Source: CAXMMR01 sp963692975 | GTDB lineage: Bacteria; Pseudomonadota; Alphaproteobacteria; Acetobacterales; Acetobacteraceae | Length of the DNA: 64,000 nucleotides | Assembly (NCBI GenBank): GCA_963692975.2 | Contig: CAXMMR010000015.1 | Location: 12,892 to 76,891 of the forward strand | Direction of reading: 5' to 3' | Part shown: in pieces, positions 30,341 through 44,331 of the stretch | How the letters are laid out: every line of letters begins with the position of its first letter | Position numbering within the stretch: position 1 is the first letter of the stretch | Position numbers and translations under genes: made by a program | Notes under the pieces: generated by a model | Database searches by the model: none | The model's input: the letters and a program-made list of their open reading frames with translations, nothing else | What the model was told of the DNA's origin: nothing

Positions 30341-31504
30341 GTGCTGAAGACCGGCGCCGGCGCCGCCGCGCCGCCCTTCCTGGTCATGGACGTCTCCAGG
30401 GCGGCGAACGCGCTTGCCGCCGCCCTGCCCGACGGCGCACCGCGCGTCATCCGCATGGAGGTGGGTCAGCCGGGGAGCAGCGCCCCCGCCGGCGCCATCG
30501 CCGCCGCCGTGGCCGCACTGAGCCGCGGCGCGCCGCTTGGCTACACCGAGGCGCTTGGCCTGCCGTTGCTGCGCGAGCGGATCGCGGCCCATTACCGCGA
30601 TTGGTATGGCGTCACTGTCGAGCGTGAGCGTATCGCTGTGACGACCGGCGCGTCGGGCGCCTTTCCGCTCGCCTTCCTGGCCGCGTTCGACGTCGGCGAC
30701 CGGGTCGCGCTCGCCGCACCCTACTACCCGCCATATCGCAATATCCTGGTCGCGCTCGGCATGCGCCCGGTGCTGATCGAGACCGACGCGGCGAGCCGCT
30801 ATCAGCCGACCCTAGCGCAGCTCGAGGCGCTTGATCCAAGGCCGGAAGGGTTGATCATCGCCAGCCCGGGCAACCCGGCGGGCGGCATGCTGGCGCCCGA
30901 GGACTTCGCCGCCATTGCCGCCTGGTGCGTCGCTGCCGGCGTTCGACTGATCAGCGATGAGATCTACCACGGGCTGGATTACGGCATGGCGCGCAGCACA
31001 GCCGCGTCGCTGCCCGGCGCCGTCGTTATCAATAGCTTCTCGAAATACTTCAGCATGACCGGTTGGCGGGCCGGCTGGATGGTGCTGCCGGAGGACCTGC
31101 GGCGCCCGGTGGAATGCCTTGCCCAGAACTTCTCGATCTGCGCGCCGCACATCAGCCAGGTCGCAGCGGCAGCGGCGTTCGACTGCCACGACGAGCTCGC
31201 GGCCAACGTCGCCGGCTACCGGCGCTCGCGCGACCACCTGCTCGCCCACCTACCCGCCGCCGGCCTGGCGCGGCTTGGTCCCGCAGATGGCGCCTTCTAC
31301 CTGTATGCCGATCTCGGCGAACTCACCGGCGACAGCGTCGGCTTCTGCGCCCGCCTGCTCGCCGAGGCGCATGTCGCCGCCACCTCGGGGCTCGACTTTG
31401 ACCCGCGCGGGCACCGCTTCATGCGCCTCAGCTACTGCGCGCCCGAGGCGGACGTGGTCGAGGCGGCACGGCGCCTCGCCGCCTTTCTGGAAGCATCCAA
31501 CTAA
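30341..31504 (+). CDS. Class I/II PLP-dependent aminotransferase
   Basis: The 387-residue protein is a fold-type I aminotransferase. The PLP lysine lies in NSFSKYFSMTGWRAGWM, the asparagine and aspartate anchors in ASPGNPAGG and LISDEIYHGLDYG, and the phosphate-binding serine in TTGASGAF. It resembles aspartate- or alanine-type transaminases, but the amino donor cannot be assigned. The start is GTG 30341; the upstream region is a repeat, and MDVSRAANA at 30386 is the first ATG. It lies just upstream of mmsA and may share a transcript with it. Confidence 0.92.
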   Translation: MLKTGAGAAAPPFLVMDVSRAANALAAALPDGAPRVIRMEVGQPGSSAPAGAIAAAVAALSRGAPLGYTEALGLPLLRERIAAHYRDWYGVTVERERIAVTTGASGAFPLAFLAAFDVGDRVALAAPYYPPYRNILVALGMRPVLIETDAASRYQPTLAQLEALDPRPEGLIIASPGNPAGGMLAPEDFAAIAAWCVAAGVRLISDEIYHGLDYGMARSTAASLPGAVVINSFSKYFSMTGWRAGWMVLPEDLRRPVECLAQNFSICAPHISQVAAAAAFDCHDELAANVAGYRRSRDHLLAHLPAAGLARLGPADGAFYLYADLGELTGDSVGFCARLLAEAHVAATSGLDFDPRGHRFMRLSYCAPEADVVEAARRLAAFLEASN

Positions 31505-31603
31505 GCGTCTGCTGCCTCCCTGGACGGTTCCGCCGCTTTGGGGATAGGCAGGTGCAGCCGGCCGGCGATCGGGCCCCACTGCAAGCAAGGATGGCGACAC
31601 GGC

Positions 31604-33100
31604 ATGAACAGGCTGCATCATTTTGTCGGCGGCGCGCCGCTGGCCGGCACGTCCGGCCGCTACGCCGACGTGTTCAACCCGAACACTGGCGACGTGCAGG
31701 CACAGGTCGCCCTGGCTAGTCGCGGCGAGACGGAGGCGGCGATTGCCAACGCCGCCGCGGCGCAGCCGGTGTGGGGCGCGACCAACCCGCAGCGCCGCGC
31801 CAGGGTAATGATGAAGTTCCTGGAGCTCGCCAACAAGGACATCGAAACCCTGGCCCGTCTGCTCTCCTCTGAGCACGGCAAGACGGTGCCGGATGCGAAG
31901 GGCGACATCCAGCGCGGCCTTGAAGTCGTCGAGTTCGCCTGTGGCATCCCGCACTTGCTCAAGGGCGAATACACCGAAGACGCCGGCACCGGGATCGACG
32001 TCTACTCGATGCGCCAGCCTCTAGGAGTCGTTGCCGGCATCACGCCGTTCAACTTTCCGGCGATGATCCCGCTCTGGCAGGCCGGCCCGGCGCTCGCCTG
32101 CGGCAACGCGATGATCCTCAAGCCGTCGGAGCGCGATCCCTCCGTGCCGCTGCGGATTGCGGAGCTATTCCTGGAGGCCGGCCTGCCGCCGGGCGTGCTG
32201 AACGTTGTGAACGGCGACAAGGAGGCGGTCGACACGTTGCTGACCGATCCGCGCATCATGGCGGTCGGCTTCGTCGGCTCGACGCCGATTGCGCAATACA
32301 TCTATGCAACGGCGACGGCGCACGGCAAGCGCGCGCAGTGCTTCGGCGGCGCCAAGAACCACATGATCGTCATGCCGGACGCCGACCTCGACCAGGCGGC
32401 GGACGCGCTGATCGGCGCCGGCTACGGCTCGGCCGGGGAGCGTTGCATGGCGATCTCGGTCGCGGTGCCAGTCGGCCAGCAAACCGCGGACGCGCTCATG
32501 GCCAAGCTGGTGCCGCGCGTCGAGGCGTTGCGAGTTGGATTGTCGACGGATGCGGAGGCGGATTTCGGCCCGATGGTCGCCCGCGCGGCGGTCGATCGGG
32601 TGCGGGAGTACGTGCAGGTCGGCCTCGACGAAGGCGCCAGCCTGGTGGTGGACGGCCGCGACTTTCGGCTGCAGGGCTACGAGAATGGCTTTTTCGTCGG
32701 CGGCAGCCTCTTCGACCGCGTGACGCCCGACATGCGCATCTATCGTGAGGAGATCTTCGGGCCGGTGCTCTGCGTTGTGCGGGCGAACTCCTACGAGGAG
32801 GCATTGCGGCTGCCGAACGAGCATCAGTATGGTAACGGCGTTGCGATTTTTACTCGCGATGGCGACACCGCGCGTGACTTCGTCAGCCGTGTGCAGGTCG
32901 GCATGGTCGGCGTGAACGTGCCGATCCCGGTGCCGGTCGCCTACCACACCTTCGGCGGCTGGAAGGCATCTGGCTTCGGCGACCTCAACCAGCATGGTCC
33001 AGACTCAATCAGGTTCTACACCAAGACCAAGACGGTGACGGCGCGCTGGCCGTCGGGTGCGAAGGACGGCGCGAGCTTTGTCATTCCGACTATGAGCTAG
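31604..33100 (+). CDS. mmsA: CoA-acylating methylmalonate-semialdehyde dehydrogenase
   Basis: This enzyme oxidises malonate or methylmalonate semialdehyde to acetyl- or propionyl-CoA in valine, beta-alanine and inositol breakdown. The 498-residue protein has the catalytic cysteine in GSAGERCMAISVAVPVG, the cofactor loop in GFVGSTPIAQYIY, and the family-specific KNHMIVMPDADLDQA and GVNVPIPVPVAYHTFGG. Members of this family lack the general-base glutamate of other aldehyde dehydrogenases, and the segment here (QCFGGAKNH) fits that. I chose ATG 31604, which begins MNRLHHFVGG. It follows the aminotransferase by 99 bases. Confidence 0.95.
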   Translation: MNRLHHFVGGAPLAGTSGRYADVFNPNTGDVQAQVALASRGETEAAIANAAAAQPVWGATNPQRRARVMMKFLELANKDIETLARLLSSEHGKTVPDAKGDIQRGLEVVEFACGIPHLLKGEYTEDAGTGIDVYSMRQPLGVVAGITPFNFPAMIPLWQAGPALACGNAMILKPSERDPSVPLRIAELFLEAGLPPGVLNVVNGDKEAVDTLLTDPRIMAVGFVGSTPIAQYIYATATAHGKRAQCFGGAKNHMIVMPDADLDQAADALIGAGYGSAGERCMAISVAVPVGQQTADALMAKLVPRVEALRVGLSTDAEADFGPMVARAAVDRVREYVQVGLDEGASLVVDGRDFRLQGYENGFFVGGSLFDRVTPDMRIYREEIFGPVLCVVRANSYEEALRLPNEHQYGNGVAIFTRDGDTARDFVSRVQVGMVGVNVPIPVPVAYHTFGGWKASGFGDLNQHGPDSIRFYTKTKTVTARWPSGAKDGASFVIPTMS

Positions 33101-33159
33101 AAGAGCGTCAGGCAGTAACGGCAGGGAGCGTTGGTCCGAGCATTGTGCGGGACCTCTTA

Positions 33160-33222
33160 ACCCCTGGAGTCCAGAGGCCATAGCCTCTGGTGGGGTCAAG
33201 GGGCGAAGCCCCTTGCCTTCTT
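33160..33222. repeat. Dispersed palindromic repeat, copy 9
   Basis: Two perfect modules lie here: CCAGAGGCCATAGCCTCTGG at 33171-33190 and AAGGGGCGAAGCCCCTT at 33198-33214. The copy lies between mmsA and clpB and could form a terminator for mmsA. Confidence 0.72.
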
Positions 33223-33323
33223 GAGACTTCAAGCTGGATTAACCACATGCTGCTTGCGGGCTGCCGCGTTGCCTCCTGAGGGACGCTGGCAGCCCTGTCG
33301 CCTGATAGAGGGACAGTGAGAGC

Positions 33324-35906
33324 ATGGACATCGAGAGGTTTACTGACCGCGCGAAAGGCTTTTTGCAGGCCGCGCAGACTATCGCCATCCGCGAGTTCCA
33401 CCAGCGGCTGACGCCCGAGCATCTGCTCAAGGCGTTGCTGGACGATCAGGAAGGTGCGGCGGCAGGGCTAATCCGCGCCGCCGGGGGCAACCCGCAACTG
33501 GCGGCAAACGCCGTGGAGGCCGACCTTGCCCGCCTGCCCAAGGTGAGCGGCGGCGGCGCAGGTCAGCCTCAAGCAACGCCCGAGTTCGTGCGTCTGCTTG
33601 ATAACGCTCAGCAGGCGGCGACGAAGGCCGGTGATGCCTACGTTGCCCAGGATCGTTTGCTGCTGGCGCTTGCCGCTGCGGGCGGCTCGGTCGCTACGAC
33701 CTTTTCGGCTGCCGGCGTCACGCCCAAGACGCTGGACAAGGCTGTCGCCGACATTCGCCGCGGCCGTCGCGTCGACAGCGCCAATGCCGAGCAAAGCTTC
33801 GAGGCGCTGAAAAAATATGCGCGCGACGTCACCGAGGTTGCTCGCTCCGGCAAGCTGGACCCGGTGATCGGCCGCGACGAGGAGATCCGTCGCGCGATCC
33901 AGGTGCTGGCACGTCGCACCAAGAACAATCCGGTGCTGATCGGCGAGCCGGGCGTTGGCAAGACGGCGATCGTCGAGGGGCTCGCGTTGCGGATCGTCAA
34001 CGGCGACGTGCCGGAGGCGCTCAAGGACAAGCAGGTGCTCGCGCTCGACCTCGGCGCCATGGTCGCGGGAGCGAAATTCCGCGGCGAGTTCGAGGAGCGC
34101 TTGAAGGCGGTGCTCAAGGAGATCGAGTCCGCCGAAGGCAAGATCATCCTGTTTATCGACGAGATGCACACGCTGGTCGGCGCCGGCAAGGCGGATGGCG
34201 CGATGGACGCCTCCAACTTGATCAAGCCGGAGTTGGCACGCGGCGCATTGCACTGCATCGGCGCAACGACGTTGAATGAGTATCGCCTGCACGTGGAGAA
34301 GGATGCTGCGCTTGCGCGCCGCTTCCAGCCGGTGTTCGTCGGCGAGCCGTCGGTCGCCGATACCGTCTCGATCCTACGCGGCATTAAGGAGAAATACGAG
34401 CTGCATCACGGCGTGCGCATCACCGACGGCGCGCTGGTCGCGGCGGCGACGTTGTCGAACCGTTACATCACTGACCGCTTCCTGCCTGACAAGGCAATCG
34501 ATCTGATCGATGAGGCATCAAGCCGGCTGCGCATGCAAATCGACAGCAAGCCCGAGGCGCTTGACGAGCTGGACCGCCGGGTGATGCAGCTTCGTATCGA
34601 GCGCGAGGCGTTGAAGCGTGAGGACGACGCAGCCTCGCGCGACAGACTTGCCAAGCTGCAGCACGAGCTTGCTGAGATTGAGGAGCGATCCAATGCGATG
34701 ACGGCGGCTTGGCGTGCTGAGACCGAGAAAGTGGCCGAGACGCAAAAGCTGAAGGAGCGGCTGGATCAGGCGCGCAGCGAGGTCGAGGTGGCGCAGCGGC
34801 GCGGTGAGCTCGCGCGCGCCTCCGAGCTCATGTACGGCGTCGTGCCAGAGCTGGAGGCGAAGATCGCCAGCACGCAGCAGGAAGGTCAGCTGGTCAACGA
34901 GGCCGTGACAGAGGCGCAGATCGCCGGCGTTGTCGCTCGCTGGACGGGCGTCCCTGTCGAACGGATGCTCGAAGGCGAGCGATCGAAGCTGTTGCGCATG
35001 GAGGAGGCGCTGCGGCGCCGCGTGGTCGGCCAGGAGGACGCGTTGCGCGCTGTCTCTGACGCGGTGCGCCGCGCGCGCGCCGGGCTGCAGGACCCGCACC
35101 GGCCGATCGGCTCGTTCCTGTTTCTCGGCCCTACCGGTGTGGGCAAAACTGAGCTTACGAAGGCGTTGGCCGAGTTCTTGTTCGATGATGATCGGGCGAT
35201 GGTGCGCATCGACATGAGTGAGTTCATGGAGAAGCACTCGGTCTCGCGCCTGATCGGGGCGCCGCCCGGCTACGTGGGTTACGAGGAGGGCGGCAAGCTC
35301 ACCGAAGCGGTGCGGCGGCGACCCTATCAGGTGATCCTGTTTGATGAAGTCGAGAAGGCGCATGAGGACGTCTTCAACGTGCTGCTGCAGGTGCTCGACG
35401 ACGGGCGATTGACCGACGGGCAGGGGCGAACGGTCGACTTCCGCAACACTATCATTGTGCTGACCAGCAACCTGGGCAGCGACGTGTTGGCGGCCCAGCC
35501 TGACGGCGAGCGGACTGAGTTGGCGCAGGCTCAAGTTATGCGCGTGGTTCGGGATCATTTCCGCCCCGAGTTCCTCAACCGGCTCGATGAGATCATCCTG
35601 TTCCGTCGCCTGCAGCGCGAGGATATGGGTCTCGTCGTCGATATCCAGCTTAGCCGGCTGCGCGCGTTGCTGGCGGACCGCAAAATCGTGCTTGAGCTTG
35701 ATGCTTTATCGCGCGATTGGCTTGCCAACGAAGGCTACGATCCGGTTTACGGAGCTCGGCCATTGAAGCGGGTGATCCAGCGCAGCCTACAGAACTCGCT
35801 CGCTGGGCAATTGCTGGAGGGAGCCATCCATGATGGCGAGACGGTGCATGTCTCGGCGGATCGGGATGGCTTGATGATCAATGGACGGCTTGCTGAGGCA
35901 GCTTGA
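33324..35906 (+). CDS. clpB: Protein-disaggregating chaperone ClpB
   Basis: ClpB is a hexameric AAA+ disaggregase that works with DnaK. The 860-residue protein has the N-domain (residues 1-145), the first ATPase with GEPGVGKTAIVEG, the coiled-coil middle domain (about 400-525), and the second ATPase with GPTGVGKTELTKALAEF. Walker B and sensor motifs are present, including the FDEVEKAH segment. No ClpP-binding loop was noticed, in keeping with ClpB. A loose heat-shock-like promoter, CTTGAG followed 17 bases later by CCACAT, lies at about 33222-33251. A strong hairpin follows the gene. Confidence 0.97.
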   Translation: MDIERFTDRAKGFLQAAQTIAIREFHQRLTPEHLLKALLDDQEGAAAGLIRAAGGNPQLAANAVEADLARLPKVSGGGAGQPQATPEFVRLLDNAQQAATKAGDAYVAQDRLLLALAAAGGSVATTFSAAGVTPKTLDKAVADIRRGRRVDSANAEQSFEALKKYARDVTEVARSGKLDPVIGRDEEIRRAIQVLARRTKNNPVLIGEPGVGKTAIVEGLALRIVNGDVPEALKDKQVLALDLGAMVAGAKFRGEFEERLKAVLKEIESAEGKIILFIDEMHTLVGAGKADGAMDASNLIKPELARGALHCIGATTLNEYRLHVEKDAALARRFQPVFVGEPSVADTVSILRGIKEKYELHHGVRITDGALVAAATLSNRYITDRFLPDKAIDLIDEASSRLRMQIDSKPEALDELDRRVMQLRIEREALKREDDAASRDRLAKLQHELAEIEERSNAMTAAWRAETEKVAETQKLKERLDQARSEVEVAQRRGELARASELMYGVVPELEAKIASTQQEGQLVNEAVTEAQIAGVVARWTGVPVERMLEGERSKLLRMEEALRRRVVGQEDALRAVSDAVRRARAGLQDPHRPIGSFLFLGPTGVGKTELTKALAEFLFDDDRAMVRIDMSEFMEKHSVSRLIGAPPGYVGYEEGGKLTEAVRRRPYQVILFDEVEKAHEDVFNVLLQVLDDGRLTDGQGRTVDFRNTIIVLTSNLGSDVLAAQPDGERTELAQAQVMRVVRDHFRPEFLNRLDEIILFRRLQREDMGLVVDIQLSRLRALLADRKIVLELDALSRDWLANEGYDPVYGARPLKRVIQRSLQNSLAGQLLEGAIHDGETVHVSADRDGLMINGRLAEAA

Positions 35907-35920
35907 TATTAGAGGTATCT

Positions 35921-35953
35921 CACACTGCCATGCGCAAGGCGCATGGCAGTGTG
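35921..35953 (+). terminator. Strong hairpin terminator after clpB
   Basis: A perfect 15-bp stem, CACACTGCCATGCGC pairing with GCGCATGGCAGTGTG, has a 3-base AAG loop. It starts 14 bases after the clpB stop and is followed by a moderately T-rich stretch. It cleanly separates clpB from the rRNA operon. Confidence 0.85.
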
Positions 35954-36067
35954 CAACGCCATTCTTTTGCTACTTAGCACGGGAGAAAATGTCAGGAGTG
36001 CTTGTAGCATGTTGGTTTGAATGGGTTTTCCTTCCCCGCACGTGAGCGCGAAGGCTTTGTCATCACG

Positions 36068-36096
36068 TTGACATGCGTCTGTCCCGGGCCTAGATA
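36068..36096 (+). promoter_or_regulatory. Candidate rRNA operon promoter
   Basis: TTGACA at 36068-36073 is a perfect -35 box and TAGATA at 36091-36096 is a fair -10 box, with a 17-base spacer. The predicted start near 36103 gives a leader of about 420 bases before 16S. It is the best sigma-70 pattern in this gap, but the -10 match is only partial. Confidence 0.6.
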
Positions 36097-36215
36097 CCCT
36101 TCCGCTGCTGATGCGGGCGAGAAGTTTCTTGCTTGTTGGTAGTAGTTTCCACTACGGTGTTCGGCTCTGGCCGGATCGGTGAGCTGGACGGGACGACCTT
36201 TGGGTATGTCCTGGA

Positions 36216-36227
36216 TGTTCTTTGACT
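36216..36227 (+). promoter_or_regulatory. boxA-like antitermination element
   Basis: TGTTCTTTGACT resembles the rRNA boxA (TGCTCTTTAACA) and the alphaproteobacterial variant TGTTCTTTGACA. It lies in the leader between the promoter candidate and 16S, where Nus-factor antitermination signals are expected. Confidence 0.5.
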
Positions 36228-36523
36228 AGTTCATCGGAATGGAAGGGATATGTTGGCGGCGTCCTGCGGCCTGCGCGTGAGTGTGGGTGGTGCATGAGGT
36301 TTTGTGTTGGTGTGATTTGGGGTTTGGCGTGAGCTGGACTTTGGCTTTCATCGACATGGGACTTTTTCGGATGTTTTGCCGGCCTATCTTTTAGATACGT
36401 AGTCAGAATGTTTGTAAGAGTTTGCCTGCACTGCTGCCCCTCGCGGTGGTGTGGGTTTGGATGAGGGTTGGGGTTTGGCTTTTGTTCGTTGAGTGTCTGG
36501 TTTCTATGGCTGGGCATGAGATG

Positions 36524-38030
<1,507 letters not shown>

Positions 38031-38288
38031 AAGGATGCTGTCTGACGAGGGCCGAGCGATCGGCTGTCTTGGACGGCTCCGACAAGTCCTTCACGGCGGA
38101 TGCTGTGGGGGCGAACTCTGCCGGATTTTGGATCCGCTGACCGGGCCTCATGGATCGGGCGCCGTCAACATATCCCTTCCCCGTGACGATGATCCGCTTG
38201 GATTGCCGCACTCACCTGGCGCCCCCGCCTTGTGCGGTGATGGGCTGCGAAGGGTGTGTTGAGGCTTGGGCGGATGGGTGACCTTTTG

Positions 38289-38365
<77 letters not shown>

Positions 38366-38369
38366 ATTT

Positions 38370-38445
38370 GGGGGTGTAGCTCAGTTGGCAGAGCACCTGC
38401 TTTGCAAGCAGGGGGTCGTCGGTTCGATCCCGTCCACCTCCACCA
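38370..38445 (+). tRNA. tRNA-Ala (TGC)
   Basis: The 76-base cloverleaf has acceptor GGGGGTG pairing with CACCTCC, including the G3-U70 identity pair for alanine. The anticodon loop reads CTTTGCAAG and CCA is encoded. It follows tRNA-Ile by 4 bases in the rRNA spacer. Confidence 0.97.
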
Positions 38446-38463
38446 GGTGGATGAGTAGTTAAG

Positions 38464-38581
38464 AGAAGAAAGGCCAGGGCTCTGCCCTGGACCCGCTGGG
38501 GCCCGCGGCCCCAGACCCCTTAACGAATGGGTTCCAAGGGCCTCGGGCCCTTGGTGGGTCCAGGGCAAAACCCTGGCCTTG
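38464..38581 (+). repeat. Dispersed palindromic repeat, copy 10, inside the rRNA spacer
   Basis: The modules are CCAGGGCTCTGCCCTGG, TGGGGCCCGCGGCCCCA, CAAGGGCCTCGGGCCCTTG and CCAGGGCAAAACCCTGG, all with near-perfect stems. This copy is transcribed as part of the rRNA precursor. The rest of the spacer up to 38928 (about 350 bases) holds no recognised gene; it would contain the 23S processing stem. Confidence 0.82.
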
Positions 38582-38928
38582 TCTGTCGTCACGGAGAAGC
38601 AACACGTTCAGCGTGGTCGCAAGGCCGGCGTTGTTCGGCATGGTCTGCGGTTTGGTCGCAGGAGTGTCGTGATCTTTGTCAGGGTTAATCAGGTTCTGGT
38701 GCGTCTCTGGGCGCGTCGCGGTCGGCATTCGTCTGACCGGCTCTGTCGCATGCGCGAGCATGTGGCATCCGACGATTGCGGCATTGTGTTCAGAGGCGTT
38801 GACGACATTTGCTGAGTGAGTGGCCTGCGGTGAGCGGGGCTGGCTGTGCTGGGGCGAGAGCTTTGGCGTGGATGGTTCCTGTGCATGGTGGGCAGAAGAG
38901 TTCGTGTTTAACCGCACGGGCAAATCGT

Positions 38929-41699
<2,771 letters not shown>

Positions 41700-41826
41700 A
41701 CCACCATGCATAGCAACGATCCACGCCAATATCGGCGCAGATTCCAAACACGACAGACCACTCACTCAGCAAATGCCGTCACACCAGAACCTGCACCCCC
41801 CTGATCACCGATCAGGGTGGGCTTGA

Positions 41827-41945
41827 TGACCTGGTGGCCATGGCGGGGTGTCCGCACCCGATCCCATACCGAACTCGGCCGTGAAAACCCCCAGCGCCCA
41901 TGATACTGCACCTCAAGGTGCGGGAAAGTCGGTCGCCGCCAGGTC
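41827..41945 (+). rRNA. rrf: 5S ribosomal RNA
   Basis: About 119 bases from TGACCTGGTGG to CCGCCAGGTC, whose ends pair as helix I. The loop A/B region (GATCCCATACCGAACTCGG) is highly conserved. It lies 128 bases after 23S. Confidence 0.96.
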
Positions 41946-41974
41946 TTCAAACCCACCCACACACACATCACCCA

Positions 41975-42051
<77 letters not shown>

Positions 42052-42084
42052 GTGTTACCAGCGCCGATCAAAAACAATCAAATG

Positions 42085-42106
42085 GTTCTCTTTGCAAAAA
42101 GAGAAC
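42085..42106 (+). terminator. Hairpin after the rRNA operon
   Basis: A perfect 9-bp stem, GTTCTCTTT / AAAGAGAAC with loop GCAA, lies 34 bases after tRNA-fMet. It resembles the A/T hairpins at 8068-8176. The following 470 bases to the transporter gene are AT-rich until about 42240 and hold no gene I can support. Confidence 0.7.
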
Positions 42107-42575
42107 ACCTTTCTCCAAAGCCTCGCGCCAGACATCAACGCGATGCCATCAGGCAAAACAAGCAAAAGTCCTTTGCTACCTTTCTCCAGAAAATAAAAAC
42201 CTTACTTCGCGCTGCTTACAGAAGGCACAGCGAGCGTGCGGTGATCTACCGCACCCTGATATCTGGCTACATGCCTCGAGTTACTCAGCCGCCAACGCGT
42301 TCAGCATGACGCAGCGGCGATGTCCGCCCCGCTGATGCTTTGCCGATCACTCCTGCATACCGGACAAGCACCAGCCGAGCGCCGTCAACGCCGCTTCCGA
42401 CGCGTTTCCGATCGACTGGCAGAGAGGCAGTTCTTCGCGCCCTTACCCGAACGCTTTCGTCCATGTAGAGGGTATAGGCTCGACCACTGCTCGCCCTGGC
42501 AGTCATGCCGGCGGCTGTGAGCAGTCGTCCGCATCGCCTTCCATGGCGGCTGCGACGATGATGAGGGGGCACAGC

Positions 42576-44006
42576 ATGGACGTCGCCGTTCTGCCGCGGA
42601 TCGAGACCGACATCCCGGCACGCCTCGACCGGCTGCCTTGGAGCCGCTTTCATCTGGCGGTCATCGCAGCGCTGGGCGTGACCTGGATCCTCGACGGCCT
42701 CGAGGTCACCATCGTGGGCTCGATCGGGCCCGCGCTGGAAGATCGCGGCGCGCTCGACCTTACCGCAAGCGACATCGGTGAATCTGCCTCCGCCTACATC
42801 GCCGGCGCCGTCGTGGGCGCACTTTTCTTCGGCTGGCTGACCGATCGGGTCGGGCGAAGAGCGGTGTTCGCGGTGACGCTTGGCGTCTACGTCGTCGGCG
42901 TGCTCGGCTCGGCCTGCTCGGTAAACCTCATGACCTTCGCGTTGTCGCGGATGCTGACGGGCATTGGCATCGGCGGCGAATACGCGGCGATCAACTCGGC
43001 CGTTGACGAGATGACCCCCGCCGCCATGCGCGGCCGGGTCAATCTTGCGGTAAACGCCAGCTACTGGGCCGGCGCCGGCCTTGGCGCGGTGGCGTCGCTG
43101 CTGGTCACAAACCACGCTCTGGTGCCGCCGAACCTTGGTTGGCGTCTGGGGTTCGCAGTCGGTGGCCTGCTTGGCCTGCCGGTGATCTTCCTCCGCCGCC
43201 TTGTCCCTGAAAGCCCGCGCTGGCTGGTCACCCACGGCTACACCGCCGAGGCGGAAGCGGGCACCAGCAGGATCGAGAGCGCGGTGCGCCGGCTCGGCCA
43301 CACGTTTCCGCCGCCGAAAGGGTCGCTCTCGCTCCGGCCGCGCCGCAGCTACGGTCTCGGAAGCGTCCTGCACGCCATGTTCGTCACTCACCGCAAGCGC
43401 AGCCTGCTGGTAATGGTGCTGATGTTGAGCCAGGCATTCCTCTTCAACGCGATCTTTTTCACCTATGGACTGGTGCTGACGAAGTTCTACGCGGTGCCGG
43501 TCGATCGCATCGGCCTGCACATCCTGCCGCTGGCCGCTGGCAACCTGCTCGGGCCGTTCATCCTAGGGCCACTCTTCGACAGTCTCGGCCGGCGCCGGAT
43601 GATCGGTGGCACGTTTGCGGCGTCTGCAATCCTACTGACAATCACTGCCGTGCTGTTCGGGCTTGGCTTGCTCGACGCATTCACCCAGACGCTGTTGTGG
43701 ATGGCGATTTTCTTCGTGTCGTCCTCGGCTGCCTGCGGCGCCTACCTGACAGCCAGCGAAATTTTTCCACTCGAAACGCGCGCCATGGCGATCGCCGTGT
43801 TCTACGCCTTCGGCACGGCCATCGGCGGACTTGCCGCACCGACGGTGCTGGGCCTGCTGATCGGCACCGGCGAGGCGTGGTCGGTCAGCATCGGCTACTT
43901 CGTCGCGGCTATTCTGATGGGTTGCGGAGCTATCGCCGAATTTACGATCGGTATCGATGCCGAAGGCAAATCGCTTGAGGACGTCGCGCAAGTGCTGTCT
44001 GCCTGA
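42576..44006 (+). CDS. MFS transporter, metabolite:H+ symporter type
   Basis: The 476-residue protein has about 12 membrane helices. It contains the MFS loop 2-3 motif GWLTDRVGRRAVF, the sugar-porter-like MLTGIGIGGEYAAINSAVDE and the mid-protein PESPRWLVTHGY. It resembles the metabolite:H+ symporters that carry aromatic or organic acids, but the substrate is not readable. A ribosome site (GATGAGGGGG) lies 7 bases before ATG 42576; an in-frame ATG at 42543 is less likely. It is the first gene of the accessory region and stands alone downstream of the rRNA operon. Confidence 0.93.
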   Translation: MDVAVLPRIETDIPARLDRLPWSRFHLAVIAALGVTWILDGLEVTIVGSIGPALEDRGALDLTASDIGESASAYIAGAVVGALFFGWLTDRVGRRAVFAVTLGVYVVGVLGSACSVNLMTFALSRMLTGIGIGGEYAAINSAVDEMTPAAMRGRVNLAVNASYWAGAGLGAVASLLVTNHALVPPNLGWRLGFAVGGLLGLPVIFLRRLVPESPRWLVTHGYTAEAEAGTSRIESAVRRLGHTFPPPKGSLSLRPRRSYGLGSVLHAMFVTHRKRSLLVMVLMLSQAFLFNAIFFTYGLVLTKFYAVPVDRIGLHILPLAAGNLLGPFILGPLFDSLGRRRMIGGTFAASAILLTITAVLFGLGLLDAFTQTLLWMAIFFVSSSAACGAYLTASEIFPLETRAMAIAVFYAFGTAIGGLAAPTVLGLLIGTGEAWSVSIGYFVAAILMGCGAIAEFTIGIDAEGKSLEDVAQVLSA

Positions 44007-44084
44007 CCCCGCACGCTCGCTTAGGTCAACGATGGGCGCCTGGTCGGCGCAGTGTGCATGCAGATGACAGGCTTGGTCGCCGGC

Positions 44085-44129
44085 TGGAGCGGGCGAAGGG
44101 GCGCGAACCCTAGACCCCAACCTTGGCAA
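44085..44129 (-). repeat. 3' half of tRNA-Gly (GCC), probable att-site remnant
   Basis: Read on the minus strand, the sequence runs TTGCCAAGGTTGGGGTCTAG, then GGTTCGCG, and ends CCCGCTCCA. This matches the anticodon loop, variable loop, T arm and acceptor end of bacterial tRNA-Gly(GCC), with a few mismatches. The 5' half is absent, so it is not a functional gene. Integrases that use tRNA genes leave just such a 3' half at one end of the inserted element, and an integrase stub starts about 200 bases away. Confidence 0.75.
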
Positions 44130-44331
44130 CGTGCCCGAGGGGTCTACGCCAGAGTATCCGATGGTTCGCCACACTGCGCTAACCTACAAAAGACCTTGCT
44201 GGAATCTAGAGTTTAGACCGCTGATAGCACGCCACGGTAGACCCGCCACTTTCCCCAGAGCCGGTCATCCTGCTTCCAAGCATGCTAAAAAATTTATCTC
44301 GGAAGCAGATTGGTGCAAGTAGTTGGCAGGC

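Noticed and set aside
44085..44129. A functional tRNA-Gly gene
   Set aside because: Only the 3' half is present; the acceptor and D-arm 5' half do not follow, so no cloverleaf can form.
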